Positions 24,781-33,414 of a stretch of DNA of 64,000 nt are shown in pieces; position 1 is the first letter of the stretch, and each line of letters opens with the position of its first letter. The position numbers and the translations under genes are program-made. Source of the stretch: CAG-390 sp045531455. GTDB taxonomy: Bacteria > Bacillota > Clostridia > Oscillospirales > CAG-272. The DNA lies in contig JAZSEA010000101.1 in assembly GCA_045531455.1 (NCBI GenBank), positions 1-64,000 of the forward strand. Reading direction: 5' to 3'. A model generated the notes under the pieces. The model saw nothing but the letters and a program-made list of their open reading frames with translations. It was not told the DNA's origin and ran no database searches.

Positions 24781-25803
24781 TCAATAATTCTTGCGGCGGT
24801 AGCTGTGTCCGCCCCTATTCTGATTCTGATTTTCCTTTTCGTACTTGTCGTAAGCGAGGATGATCTTCTGCACCAGCTTATGACGCACAACGTCGCGGTC
24901 TGTGAACTGATGGATCGCGATGCCCTCGATACCGTCGAGGATCTTGACCGCCGACCAGAGACCGCTTACCTGTCCGCCGGGAAGGTCGGTCTGGGTGAGG
25001 TCACCCGTGACGATCGCCTTGGAATTGTTTCCGAGACGGGTCAGAAACATCTTCATCTGCTCGAAGGTCGCGTTCTGCGCTTCGTCGAGGATGATGAAGG
25101 CATCGTCAAGCGTGCGTCCGCGCATATACGCGAGGGGCGCAACCTCGATGATCTGCTTTTCGACGTTTCGCTGATAATTCTCGGGACCCATCATCTCAAA
25201 AAGCGCATCATAGAGCGGACGGAGATAGGGGTCGATCTTGCTCTGAAGGTCTCCGGGGAGATAGCCGAGCTTTTCGCCCGCCTCGATAGCGGGTCGGGTC
25301 AGAATTATGCGGCTGACCTTTTTATCACGCAGAGCCTTGACGGCCATTGCGACCGCGAGGAAGGTCTTACCCGTGCCCGCAGGTCCCGTGCCGAGGATTA
25401 TCGTGTTGTTGCGGATAGCCTCGATATATTTCTGCTGGCCGACTGTCTTCGGCTTGATCGGCTTGCCCTTTGCGGTAACGCAGATGCAGTTTTCGTCGAA
25501 AGCCTCAAGCTCGCCCTCTCGTCCGTCGCGGACCATATTGATAACGTAGAGCACGGTCTGTTCGGCAAGGGTCTCGCTTCTCTCGCCCATTCTCGAAAGA
25601 GTTTCGATCGCGCGAGCGGCGGCGTCAACTCCCTCGGGCGTGCTTCCGCTGACCGTCAGCACTTCGCCGTAGCCCGTAACGTCGGGGCGGTTATGGACGG
25701 TGACGGCAAATGCGGCTTCAACGAGCTTCATATTTGCGTCAAAGGCACCGTAAAGCTTGGCGGCAAGCTCCGCCGAGCCGATTTTAACTATTTTCTGTTC
25801 CAT
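24781..25803 (-). CDS. phoH: PhoH-family ATPase
   Basis: 340 residues. The N-terminal KH-like region is followed by the P-loop LGTGPAGTGKTFLAVAMAV near residue 160 and DAFIILDEAQNATFEQMKMFL near 250 (Walker B). These proteins are RNA-linked ATPases, with a role tied to YbeY. The C-terminus is Asn/Gln-rich. It follows yqfD by nine bases. Confidence 0.93.
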   Translation of the reverse strand: MEQKIVKIGSAELAAKLYGAFDANMKLVEAAFAVTVHNRPDVTGYGEVLTVSGSTPEGVDAAARAIETLSRMGERSETLAEQTVLYVINMVRDGREGELEAFDENCICVTAKGKPIKPKTVGQQKYIEAIRNNTIILGTGPAGTGKTFLAVAMAVKALRDKKVSRIILTRPAIEAGEKLGYLPGDLQSKIDPYLRPLYDALFEMMGPENYQRNVEKQIIEVAPLAYMRGRTLDDAFIILDEAQNATFEQMKMFLTRLGNNSKAIVTGDLTQTDLPGGQVSGLWSAVKILDGIEGIAIHQFTDRDVVRHKLVQKIILAYDKYEKENQNQNRGGHSYRRKNY

Positions 25804-25812
25804 ACTGTTTCC

Positions 25813-27027
25813 TCACTCGGATCTGTTAATGTAAAATGGCGCGGGTGTTGCGATATCGTCAATACAGCTGACTGCGCAGACCAGGCGGTACGCGCTACCG
25901 TCCTCGGTCTCTCCGCCGACATACGACTTCTCTAGGATCTCCGCCTCGGGGATATCGGAGAGGAGCATTCGGTTGATCTCGTAATAAGCGAGATCGACAG
26001 CCTCGGAGGGTGTACGTTTACACTCGGTCTCGGTGATTATCGGTCGGGTCGCAACCGATAAACCGACGGGTATTCTCGCGCCGTTTGAAGAATATATATA
26101 TTTATCCGAATATATTGTATCATATTCCGACCCCAAAAATCCACCCTTTTTGAAAACTTTTTGCCTGAAAGAGAAAAAAATCAGCGAAATTTCGCAAATT
26201 TCACGCTTTTCGGGCGTTCGGACGATGTAATCATAGGGAATTTCAACCTCAAAAGTCCTCTCGGTTACGGCAAAGACCCTGCCCTTTGCCTCGATCGCGC
26301 GGTAGCCGAAGCGTTCGCTGTCGACAAGACCGCCAACCAGAAGCTCGCCCTTTCGCACCGTTTGACCCGTCACTGCGATCGGCTCGCCCGCGATTATCTC
26401 GAAGCCGACGATAACACCGTCGCGCTCTGCGATAAGGTTTACTCCGTCTCCCTCGGGCTCCGCCTTTGCGGGAGGAGTCATCGCCTCGACGACCTCGACG
26501 TACGCGACCGTGCCGATGACGTTGACCGATATCCACGCGATGGAGTCGTTCTCGAGTTCAATTCCGGTCTGTATCTCTCCGATATCAAGATTTTTATGAA
26601 ATGCGCCCGGACGTACTCCGTGCTCGGATAACGCGGCCAGGATCTCGTCTTCCGAAAGAGTTGTGTTCCCCTCGATCCGCACATCCCAAAGCACGCGGCT
26701 TCCAAGGCTGAGAAGAATGAGAGCGGTTACAATCCCCGCTACGAGCCCGGGTCTCCTCATCAGCCTCAGAAACAGATACGGCAAGCCGTAAACGAGATCG
26801 TTTTTTACCTCGATCCCCCTCGCTCGGCATAGCTTTTCCGTTCGTTTTGCAGAGGGATACGCAAGATCGACGGATGCAGATCCTTCGTCGCTCCGAATAT
26901 TTTTATAGCTTTCTCCGAGCTCCAGCAGGACGTTAAGCAGATCTATAAGGCTTTCTCGTGGGACAGTCAGCCTGGATAGACCGTAGACCGCGCCGTCGAT
27001 CCCTCTTTTATTGTTCGCCTTGTTCAA
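25813..27027 (-). CDS. yqfD: Sporulation protein YqfD
   Basis: 404 residues. An N-terminal domain (to about residue 95) is followed by one transmembrane helix (GLVAGIVTALILLSLGSRVLW) and an extracytoplasmic region beginning VRIEGNTTLSEDEILAAL, as in YqfD/SpoIV stage proteins made under sigma-E in the mother cell. The TTG at 27027 is taken as start: GGAGG is eight bases upstream, and the 404-residue length agrees with Bacillus YqfD (about 398). It overlaps the end of yqfC by 20 bases. Confidence 0.87.
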   Translation of the reverse strand: MNKANNKRGIDGAVYGLSRLTVPRESLIDLLNVLLELGESYKNIRSDEGSASVDLAYPSAKRTEKLCRARGIEVKNDLVYGLPYLFLRLMRRPGLVAGIVTALILLSLGSRVLWDVRIEGNTTLSEDEILAALSEHGVRPGAFHKNLDIGEIQTGIELENDSIAWISVNVIGTVAYVEVVEAMTPPAKAEPEGDGVNLIAERDGVIVGFEIIAGEPIAVTGQTVRKGELLVGGLVDSERFGYRAIEAKGRVFAVTERTFEVEIPYDYIVRTPEKREICEISLIFFSFRQKVFKKGGFLGSEYDTIYSDKYIYSSNGARIPVGLSVATRPIITETECKRTPSEAVDLAYYEINRMLLSDIPEAEILEKSYVGGETEDGSAYRLVCAVSCIDDIATPAPFYINRSE

Positions 27028-27334
27028 AGCAAGCACCTCCGCAAAAGTCGATGGCGTCGATCTCACCGCAAATGCCGATCCTGCCCTCGGTGTAGGACGA
27101 CATTCTAAGTCTTCTGCCGACAAGGCAGACATCATTATTTCCTTGGATGATCCTGATCCTCGACTCGGAATACTCGAGGATCTCGCTGCAGCCGCAAAGC
27201 AGAAGCTCGCATCTCCCGCGCATCTCAAGCGTCATACCGCAGCCCACGTCCGCGGGGATATCGATCAGACTGCTGAAAAGCTCGGAGAGAGTCGGCTTTT
27301 CATGTTGAGTTTTTTTATTTCTCGGATGCTTCAT
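27008..27334 (-). CDS. yqfC: Sporulation protein YqfC
   Basis: 108 residues with the YqfC pattern: LSELFSSLIDIPADVGCG near residue 16, then beta-strand repeats (LEMRGRCELLLCGCSEILEY and IRIIQGNNDVCLVGRRL). Bacillus homologues are expressed in sporulation, with unclear molecular role. The ATG at 27334 has GGAGG seven to eight bases upstream. It opens the yqfC-yqfD-phoH-ybeY-era-recO-mutS2 run and is divergent from ylbJ. I could not make out a convincing sigma-E promoter in the 69-base gap. Confidence 0.85.
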   Translation of the reverse strand: MKHPRNKKTQHEKPTLSELFSSLIDIPADVGCGMTLEMRGRCELLLCGCSEILEYSESRIRIIQGNNDVCLVGRRLRMSSYTEGRIGICGEIDAIDFCGGACFEQGEQ

Positions 27335-27403
27335 ATTTCCTCCGAACAGCAAATAAGATTTTATCACTTCTAAATCCTATGCAAAACGAAAGGCGGCAAT
27401 TAC

Positions 27404-28516
27404 ATGTTGAACACCGAAAAAGGAAAGAGACTGCCGATAGCAAGATTTGTCCTTTGCGCGGCACTCACAACGCTCTTTCTCTACGATCCCGCGGAATCCT
27501 CAAGAGAGCTCGGGCGCGGACTTTCTCTATGCGCAGGAACGCTCATACCGACACTTTTTCCATTTATGGTCATATCCGAGATCCTTGTCCGCGCCGATAT
27601 TGCATCTTTCATCTCGCCGATCCTTTCAAAGCCGATGAAATATCTTTTCGGAGTATCGGGATCGGGCGCGGCGGCTCTCGTTCTCGGAATGATCTGCGGA
27701 TTCCCCGTCGGAGGCAAAACTGCGGCGGCGCTTTATGAACGGGGAGATATAACCAAGACCGACGCGGAAAGGCTTATGTCCTTCTGCAATCTGCCGAGCG
27801 CGCCTTTTATGATCTTTGCCGTCGGAGAAAAGCTTTTCGGCAGCCGCGAGCTTGGCATTTTTCTCTATCTGAACGTGCTTACGGTGACGCTTCTTTGCGG
27901 TATTCTATTGAATTTCATCAAAGGGAGAAAGCAATCGAAATGCCTCATCGAAACCCAATCTCCAAAACACGAAAGTCATTCATTAATCAGAATCTTCACC
28001 GATTCGGTCGCGTCAGCCGCTCACTCAACCGTCAACGTATGCGCTTACGTAGCTTTTTTTACCTGTGCCGTCGGCAGTCTCGGCAACATCTTCACCGGAT
28101 TCGGAGAAAGCTTCAAGGCAATTCTCTTCTCCTTCTTCGAGCTGACTTCGGGATCGGCGGCGTGTTCGTCACTCGGATCAAGGCAGATCGGAGCGGTACT
28201 TGCTTCAGCCGCCGCGGGATGGTCGGGACTTTCGGTATTCTTTCAGATCTTTTCGCTCACGAGAACCTCGAGCGGTGATATTTTGATGAAGGAATATCTG
28301 GCATCAAAGTCCCTCGCTGCGGTCATCTGTCCGACCATCACCCTTATTGCGATCGGCATCAGTCCGTCTCTTTTGCCGAATACTTTACCCGACTCGGATG
28401 CCTTTCTGCAGATGCCCTATTTCCCCACGAACTTCATCTCCGCGATAAATATTATTTTTATCCTCTCGCTTCTCATTTACCTTTACAAAGAACTTGACAG
28501 ACGGCGCAATATTTGA
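27404..28516 (+). CDS. ylbJ: Sporulation integral membrane protein YlbJ
   Basis: 370 residues with about eight membrane helices. GTLIPTLFPFMVISEILVRAD near residue 45 and GMICGFPVGGKTAAALYERG near 95 are signatures of the YlbJ/SpoVV-type family, which has a Gate (nucleoside recognition) fold. In Bacillus, YlbJ (SpoVV) carries dipicolinic acid into the developing spore. The gene is divergent from yqfC, so two sporulation transcripts leave this point. The ATG is preceded by AAAGGCGG. Its last codons contain the promoter of the next gene. Confidence 0.88.
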   Translation: MLNTEKGKRLPIARFVLCAALTTLFLYDPAESSRELGRGLSLCAGTLIPTLFPFMVISEILVRADIASFISPILSKPMKYLFGVSGSGAAALVLGMICGFPVGGKTAAALYERGDITKTDAERLMSFCNLPSAPFMIFAVGEKLFGSRELGIFLYLNVLTVTLLCGILLNFIKGRKQSKCLIETQSPKHESHSLIRIFTDSVASAAHSTVNVCAYVAFFTCAVGSLGNIFTGFGESFKAILFSFFELTSGSAACSSLGSRQIGAVLASAAAGWSGLSVFFQIFSLTRTSSGDILMKEYLASKSLAAVICPTITLIAIGISPSLLPNTLPDSDAFLQMPYFPTNFISAINIIFILSLLIYLYKELDRRRNI

Positions 28517-28522
28517 TATAAT
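28494..28522 (+). promoter_or_regulatory. Promoter of the Cys-tail membrane protein gene
   Basis: TTGACA at 28494-28499 and TATAAT at 28517-28522, spacer 17: full consensus. The -35 lies inside the last codons of ylbJ, so the next gene is transcribed independently. Confidence 0.88.
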
Positions 28523-28580
28523 ATTATTACGACATTTTTCGTCACATCACCCCGTTTTTCGGGTTCTACGGAGATATATA

Positions 28581-29501
28581 ATGGGCTTCAACCTTCTTTC
28601 GCTGATAATGAGCTATCCCTTGTGGACTCTGCTCTGTGCCATACTCTTTCCCATCATCGCGGCAATAGCAACTTTTGTCTGTCTAAGACGGGCTAAACTG
28701 CACCGCAAGATGCTCGGATTTTTCATAATCATACCGATCCTCGTCGTGCTTATCGTCGTTTTTCTGAGCGACACGGGAAGCGTTATGACAAATCTGCTCT
28801 CCACCCTCGGGATCAAGTATCCCCCGATCGTCGGATTCATTTCCGCGATCGCGCTCGGGATCCTCTGTCTCAATCTCACCGCGCTTATCTGCGGTGCGGG
28901 ACTTCTCAAGAAGGGCGGAGCGATCCTCAATACCGCGGCAACTCTGATCTGTCTTGCCGCGAATATATTCGTCATTTACAGCACCTGGATCGCTTATATC
29001 GACTTATCGGAGCTCGGACTGCTCAGATACGACGGCGGTGTGATTTACATTAAGGAAGTCCTTCCATTCCTCGATTCGCTCTCCTTCCTTCCCGACTTTA
29101 TTCTTGAATCGGGTATTGAGCTTCTTTCCCTCGCTGTACTCGTTATCTACCTTATCGTATATTTCCTTTCCTTCATCGCAGTCAAGTCTCCCGAGCAGCT
29201 CGTCAAGGAAGACCTCGAACGCAGACGCCGCGCGGCTCTGATGAATCACAGCAACAAGAAAAAGAACACGCGACGCGAGCAGGACGATGACGATCAGCCC
29301 GATTGCTGTGCCTGCTGTGAGCACGCTACTCTTCTCAAGGGTGACCGCCTGCATATGGTATGCGATATGAAAGGCGTCGTTTCCTCCTCGCACGTATGCC
29401 GCAAATTCCTCTACGACCCACTAAAGAGAAACGCCTCGCGTCCTCTGATCAATCCGCTCTCGGATAGCCTCGGCGACCTCAGCGGTGAGGATCATATCTG
29501 A
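28581..29501 (+). CDS. Polytopic membrane protein with cysteine-rich cytoplasmic tail
   Basis: 306 residues; not recognised as a named family. Six hydrophobic segments occupy residues 1 to about 205. A charged linker (RRRRAALMNHSNKKKN) leads to a tail with CCACCEHATLL, VCDMKGVVSSSHVC and KFLYDPLKRN. The Cys spacing (CxxCC ... C ... C) and the YDPLKR end recur, as far as I recall, in other Clostridia proteins and look like a small metal-binding knuckle. The start is the ATG at 28581 with CGGAG before it; upstream in-frame codons lie inside the promoter. A strong terminator follows. Confidence 0.75.
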   Translation: MGFNLLSLIMSYPLWTLLCAILFPIIAAIATFVCLRRAKLHRKMLGFFIIIPILVVLIVVFLSDTGSVMTNLLSTLGIKYPPIVGFISAIALGILCLNLTALICGAGLLKKGGAILNTAATLICLAANIFVIYSTWIAYIDLSELGLLRYDGGVIYIKEVLPFLDSLSFLPDFILESGIELLSLAVLVIYLIVYFLSFIAVKSPEQLVKEDLERRRRAALMNHSNKKKNTRREQDDDDQPDCCACCEHATLLKGDRLHMVCDMKGVVSSSHVCRKFLYDPLKRNASRPLINPLSDSLGDLSGEDHI

Positions 29502-29512
29502 TCGACCGAATT

Positions 29513-29540
29513 AATCTCCCGACAGATCTGTCGGGAGATT
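29513..29540 (+). terminator. Terminator after the Cys-tail membrane protein
   Basis: A perfect 14-bp inverted repeat (AATCTCCCGACAGA / TCTGTCGGGAGATT) followed by TTTTG. Confidence 0.93.
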
Positions 29541-29614
29541 TTTGTTTCTATGGAAAATATTGTGATTTCAGCGGAAAATCTGCAAAAAATGCGACTGCTT
29601 TTTTGCCGAACTTC

Positions 29615-29643
29615 TTGACAATTCCGCTTAAATATGATATTAT
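29615..29643 (+). promoter_or_regulatory. Promoter of the LRR-SPFH-P1B operon
   Basis: TTGACA at 29615-29620 and TATTAT at 29638-29643, spacer 17. It is 40 bases before the first lipoprotein start, and I see no other promoter before the terminator at 37371-37400. Confidence 0.85.
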
Positions 29644-29682
29644 AAATTGATTAATTATAATATATCTCCGAAAGGAACCAAA

Positions 29683-30588
29683 ATGAAACACAGCAAACTC
29701 ATACGAGCGGCGGCTCTCATCATGCTCCTTTGCATGACTCTGCCCGCTCTCGTTTCCTGCAACAGCTTTTCGAATACCGAATACGCCGTTGTCAGCGAGG
29801 GAATTATTTCCGCAGACGGATTCATCTACGATAAATACGAAAATTCGACCGTAAGGATCACGGGGATCGAGAATATGCCTCTCCTTCTGAAGATCCCTGC
29901 CGAGATAGACGGTATGCCCGTGGTCGAGCTGTACGAATCTGCTTTTGCAGACGACGGCACTCTTCTCTACCTTGAGTTGCCGACCGACACCAATATCAAG
30001 CTCGGCAAGCGCGTCTTTTCGGGTTGCACCTCGCTCGTCACGGTCAATCTTGCGGGCTCGGTTTCGTCGATCCCTCTCGGCGCATTTGAGGATTGCAGAA
30101 ATCTTACAACCATCGAGGGGCTTTCCGCCGTTACCGAGATCGCAGATCAAGCCTTTGCGAGCTGTTCTGCTCTGGCTTACATAAAGATCCCCGAGGGCCT
30201 TACCTCTCTCGGTGCAGAGGCTTTCAGAGGCTGCACGTCTCTCCACTCGGTCACTCTTCCCGAAACACTTGCCTATCTCGGCGAGTCGGTCTTCTGGGGA
30301 TGCGAAAGCCTTGCTAAAGCCGAGGTGAACGGCAGCTGTGAGCTTCCGAAATACGCATTTCTCAACTGCACGATGCTTGCCGATATTTCTATCGGCGACA
30401 ACGTAACCGCTATCGGCGAGGAAGCGTTCCGCGGTTGTATCTCGCTTTACAGCGTAAAGATCGGCAAGGGCGTTACAAATATCGGAAGCTACGCCTTCCA
30501 CGCCTGCGATGCGCTGACCGAGACGGTCTTCACAGGCAAGCGCGAAAATATCACGATAGGCGAGGGCAACGAAGCCCTCGGAAGCTGA
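29683..30588 (+). CDS. Leucine-rich-repeat (BspA-type) lipoprotein
   Basis: 301 residues. The signal peptide ends in the lipobox ALVSC (Cys26), so the protein is probably anchored on the outer membrane face. Residues 60-295 hold about nine BspA-type (LRR_5) repeats of the form ...IxxxAFxxCxxLxxIxIPxxLxxIG. Such repeats bind proteins or polysaccharides at the cell surface. The ATG at 29683 has AAAGGA six bases upstream. It is first in the six-gene operon and 11 bases before a second protein of the same kind. Confidence 0.88.
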   Translation: MKHSKLIRAAALIMLLCMTLPALVSCNSFSNTEYAVVSEGIISADGFIYDKYENSTVRITGIENMPLLLKIPAEIDGMPVVELYESAFADDGTLLYLELPTDTNIKLGKRVFSGCTSLVTVNLAGSVSSIPLGAFEDCRNLTTIEGLSAVTEIADQAFASCSALAYIKIPEGLTSLGAEAFRGCTSLHSVTLPETLAYLGESVFWGCESLAKAEVNGSCELPKYAFLNCTMLADISIGDNVTAIGEEAFRGCISLYSVKIGKGVTNIGSYAFHACDALTETVFTGKRENITIGEGNEALGS

Positions 30589-30599
30589 GGAGGTCAAAA

Positions 30600-31628
30600 A
30601 TGAAGATTAGAATAATTACTCTCATTTCCGCTCTCCTTTGCCTGACCCTCGCGTTTACTTCCTGCGGAAAGCAATCAACCGATAACTTCAAGCCCGAAAG
30701 CTTTGAATTCACCGCAAGGACCTCGACCGCCGAGACCGCATCCGAAAACGGATTCGTTTACGCAGTTCTGAGCGACGGAAGCGTAATGATCACCGAGGCT
30801 TATGCAAGCGGAAACGTCGAAATCCCCTCTTCTCTCGGAGGCAGAAAGGTCACCGCCATCGGCGAGGGTGCCTTCTTCGGCATTGCGGGTATCACATCTG
30901 TCACGATCCCCGAGGGAATCGAGTCGATCGGTATTTACGCCTTTTCCGACTGCACCTCGCTCGAATCGGTCACCTTCCCGTCGTCCCTTTGGAGGATCGC
31001 GCCCTTTGCATTCGACAACACCCCATGGCTTGCGGCGCAGACCGATGAATTCGTCACGGTTGGCGACGGAGTTCTCATAGCCTACAACGGCACGAGCCGC
31101 GCTCTCACTCTCCCCGACAGTGTACGCCATCTCGGCGGTGCTCTGGCCGGCCGCGAGGATCTCTATTCGCTGACGCTCGGGAAAGGAGTGCTTTCGATCT
31201 CGGATATGGCGCTTTCCTTCTGTCCCAATCTTACCTCGATCGACTTCGGTCTTTCGCTCGTATACGTAGGAGAGCAGGCGTTTTCGGGCTCCGAGTGCAT
31301 TACGTCACTCATCTTCCCCGACACACTTCGCTACCTCGGATACCAGGCTTGTCTCAACTGCTACGGCATCAAATACGTTTATCTTGGTAAGAGCCTTACC
31401 GAGCTCGGCGACAACGCTTTTGAATACTGCCAGGCAATGCGAGTTGTCTACGTACCCAAAACATTAACGTCCCTAAAGTCTTCCGATTTCACCGACTGTA
31501 TGTCGCTCGGGCTTATGCTCTACGGCGGCAGTGAGGAGGAATTCGAGGCTATCTCAACCAACGACAATATACTGAGCTTCAATAATCTGAACAAGGTATT
31601 CAACTACTCGGGAGGAGCAAATGAATAA
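30600..31628 (+). CDS. Second leucine-rich-repeat (BspA-type) lipoprotein
   Basis: 342 residues. Signal peptide with lipobox AFTSC (Cys22); BspA-type repeats from about residue 75 to 320, for example VTAIGEGAFFGIAGITSVTIP. One interval is less regular (NTPWLAAQTDEFVTVGDGVLIAYNG), a break often seen in BspA proteins. It resembles its upstream neighbour, so the pair probably arose by duplication. The ATG has GGAGG six bases upstream. It overlaps the next gene by eight bases. Confidence 0.88.
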   Translation: MKIRIITLISALLCLTLAFTSCGKQSTDNFKPESFEFTARTSTAETASENGFVYAVLSDGSVMITEAYASGNVEIPSSLGGRKVTAIGEGAFFGIAGITSVTIPEGIESIGIYAFSDCTSLESVTFPSSLWRIAPFAFDNTPWLAAQTDEFVTVGDGVLIAYNGTSRALTLPDSVRHLGGALAGREDLYSLTLGKGVLSISDMALSFCPNLTSIDFGLSLVYVGEQAFSGSECITSLIFPDTLRYLGYQACLNCYGIKYVYLGKSLTELGDNAFEYCQAMRVVYVPKTLTSLKSSDFTDCMSLGLMLYGGSEEEFEAISTNDNILSFNNLNKVFNYSGGANE

Positions 31629-33399
31629 GAAAAAAATACGCTCACTGATCCCGCCGATCATATCGCTTTTAGCTTCGATCGCGGCGGGAATGGGAATGGT
31701 CTATCTCTACACGCCGACAAGATTTCTCCCCTTCTATCTTCTCGGTCTTTTGATCCTTCTGCCGTCTCTTGTCAATCTCACGCTGTTTGTGTTCAAGATC
31801 CCGACAAAGGCAAAGGAAAAGGCGATCGAAGAAGTTTCCGTCACCACAGAAACAGAGGAAAAGCCGAAAAAGATCAAAAAGATCCTTCGGGCAGTCGCAA
31901 AGCCCTTCGTGATCGCTTGGAAATTCATCCGAAGCAGGATCGACGCACCGAAGGTGGTCAAGTACCTCGCCTTCATATCTGCGGCACTCGTATTCGCGGC
32001 TGTACAGTATCTCTTCGCTATCTCGCTCAAGGCGGCGACCTCGCTCTACGTAGTCAACTACGCCTACGCCGTGCTTCTCATCGCGGTCTTCCTTGTGTTC
32101 ATCATCCTTGACAAATGGATACTTCATAGCGAGAATGCGGATGAGTATGCCTCGGCACTCGGATGCAACATCCGCTCGATCCTCGCTGTTGCGCGACTTG
32201 CGCTGATTCTCATCATCCCCTCGATATTCATCAAGCTTCTCGGACTTTACGAGCTGCAGAAATACGTCGTCATCGCAATGGCGGTGATCTTCTATTGGTC
32301 CTCTCTCTTCACCCTCCTCTCCTACCTTGCGAGAGCGGTAAGACAAGAGCTTGCAAGTGCACCCGATATCCGCATCCCGACTCCCTTCTCGGGCGGAAGC
32401 GGACGTGATATGGGCGTTATCTCCTACCTCGAGGAAAACACGGGAATCACGATGCGCGGACTCTGGAGCGTTAAGCTGATCAGAAAGCTGATAGCTCCCT
32501 CACTTGTCGCGGTATTCCTTATGCTCTGGATCTCGACGGGAATCGTTGAGATCGGCTCGGGACAGCGCGGAGCTCTCTACAATCTCGGTAAGCTTCACGA
32601 CAAGCCCCTCGAGCCGGGTATCCACCTGACACTTCCCTGGCCCTTCGGCAAGACGGTTATTTACAACACCGATGCGGTATCTTCAATGACCATCGGCTAC
32701 CGCTCAGACACCTCGGGCGATAACGTATGGACTCAGAGCCACGGCTCGGAGGAATACGAGCTTCTGCTCGGCGGAGGCGAGGAGCTCGTCTCTATCAATC
32801 TCTGCATCGAATACAAGATAAGCGACCTCAATGCATACCTGCTCAACTGCGCAAATCCCGAGGCGATCCTCGAGGCGAGCGCATACGAGCTTGTTGCCGA
32901 TAAAACCATTGTAACCGACCTCAATACTCTCCTTTCTGTCGACCGCGAGGAATTCGCCGCAGACTTTATGACCGATCTCACCGAAAAGATCAGCGTCAGA
33001 AACACGGGACTCGAGATCGTAAGCGTTGTTCTTGAAAGTATCCATCCTCCGCTCGGGATCGCAGATATCTATCAGCGTCTCGTAAGCGCGGAGATCGAGG
33101 CAACGACCCGCATTATGTATGCCGAAGCGGCGGCAACCGTCCGCATCCTTGAAGCGGAAACCTCCTACAACTCGACAGTATCCTATGCTAAGGCTGAACA
33201 GCTTTCAAAGATCGCATCTGCTCAGGCTGAGGTTGCGGAATTTATGGCAAGCGTTGCCGCAGATACCGAATACAGAGACGCTTACAGATACTATAAGTAC
33301 CTGAGCGCAGTCAAGAACGCATACGGAAACGCAAATATCATTATAGTTGACGAGGACGTCGATCAGTCCCGCCTCTATTTTGGCTCAATCAACAAATAA
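31621..33399 (+). CDS. SPFH (HflK-like) protein with polytopic N-terminal membrane domain
   Basis: 592 residues. The first 310 residues contain about seven hydrophobic segments, near 10-28, 35-57, 115-140, 145-165, 185-210, 215-240 and 290-310; a charged linker with KEKAIEEVSVTTETEEKPKK follows the second. From about 310 there is a Band 7/SPFH domain: GIVEIGSGQRGALYNLGK, PGIHLTLPWPFGKTVIYN, then an Ala/Glu-rich coiled coil (EIEATTRIMYAEAAATVRIL) near 490. E. coli HflK has a single N-terminal helix, so the large membrane domain is unusual. HflK-type proteins form ring-shaped membrane microdomains and modulate FtsH. It is first of three SPFH genes in the operon. Confidence 0.9.
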   Translation: MNKKKIRSLIPPIISLLASIAAGMGMVYLYTPTRFLPFYLLGLLILLPSLVNLTLFVFKIPTKAKEKAIEEVSVTTETEEKPKKIKKILRAVAKPFVIAWKFIRSRIDAPKVVKYLAFISAALVFAAVQYLFAISLKAATSLYVVNYAYAVLLIAVFLVFIILDKWILHSENADEYASALGCNIRSILAVARLALILIIPSIFIKLLGLYELQKYVVIAMAVIFYWSSLFTLLSYLARAVRQELASAPDIRIPTPFSGGSGRDMGVISYLEENTGITMRGLWSVKLIRKLIAPSLVAVFLMLWISTGIVEIGSGQRGALYNLGKLHDKPLEPGIHLTLPWPFGKTVIYNTDAVSSMTIGYRSDTSGDNVWTQSHGSEEYELLLGGGEELVSINLCIEYKISDLNAYLLNCANPEAILEASAYELVADKTIVTDLNTLLSVDREEFAADFMTDLTEKISVRNTGLEIVSVVLESIHPPLGIADIYQRLVSAEIEATTRIMYAEAAATVRILEAETSYNSTVSYAKAEQLSKIASAQAEVAEFMASVAADTEYRDAYRYYKYLSAVKNAYGNANIIIVDEDVDQSRLYFGSINK

Positions 33400-33414
33400 G
33401 ACAGGGTGATAATC

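Noticed and set aside
29800..31600. Repeated sequence as non-coding repeats
   Set aside because: The repeats are codons of the leucine-rich repeats in two lipoproteins.
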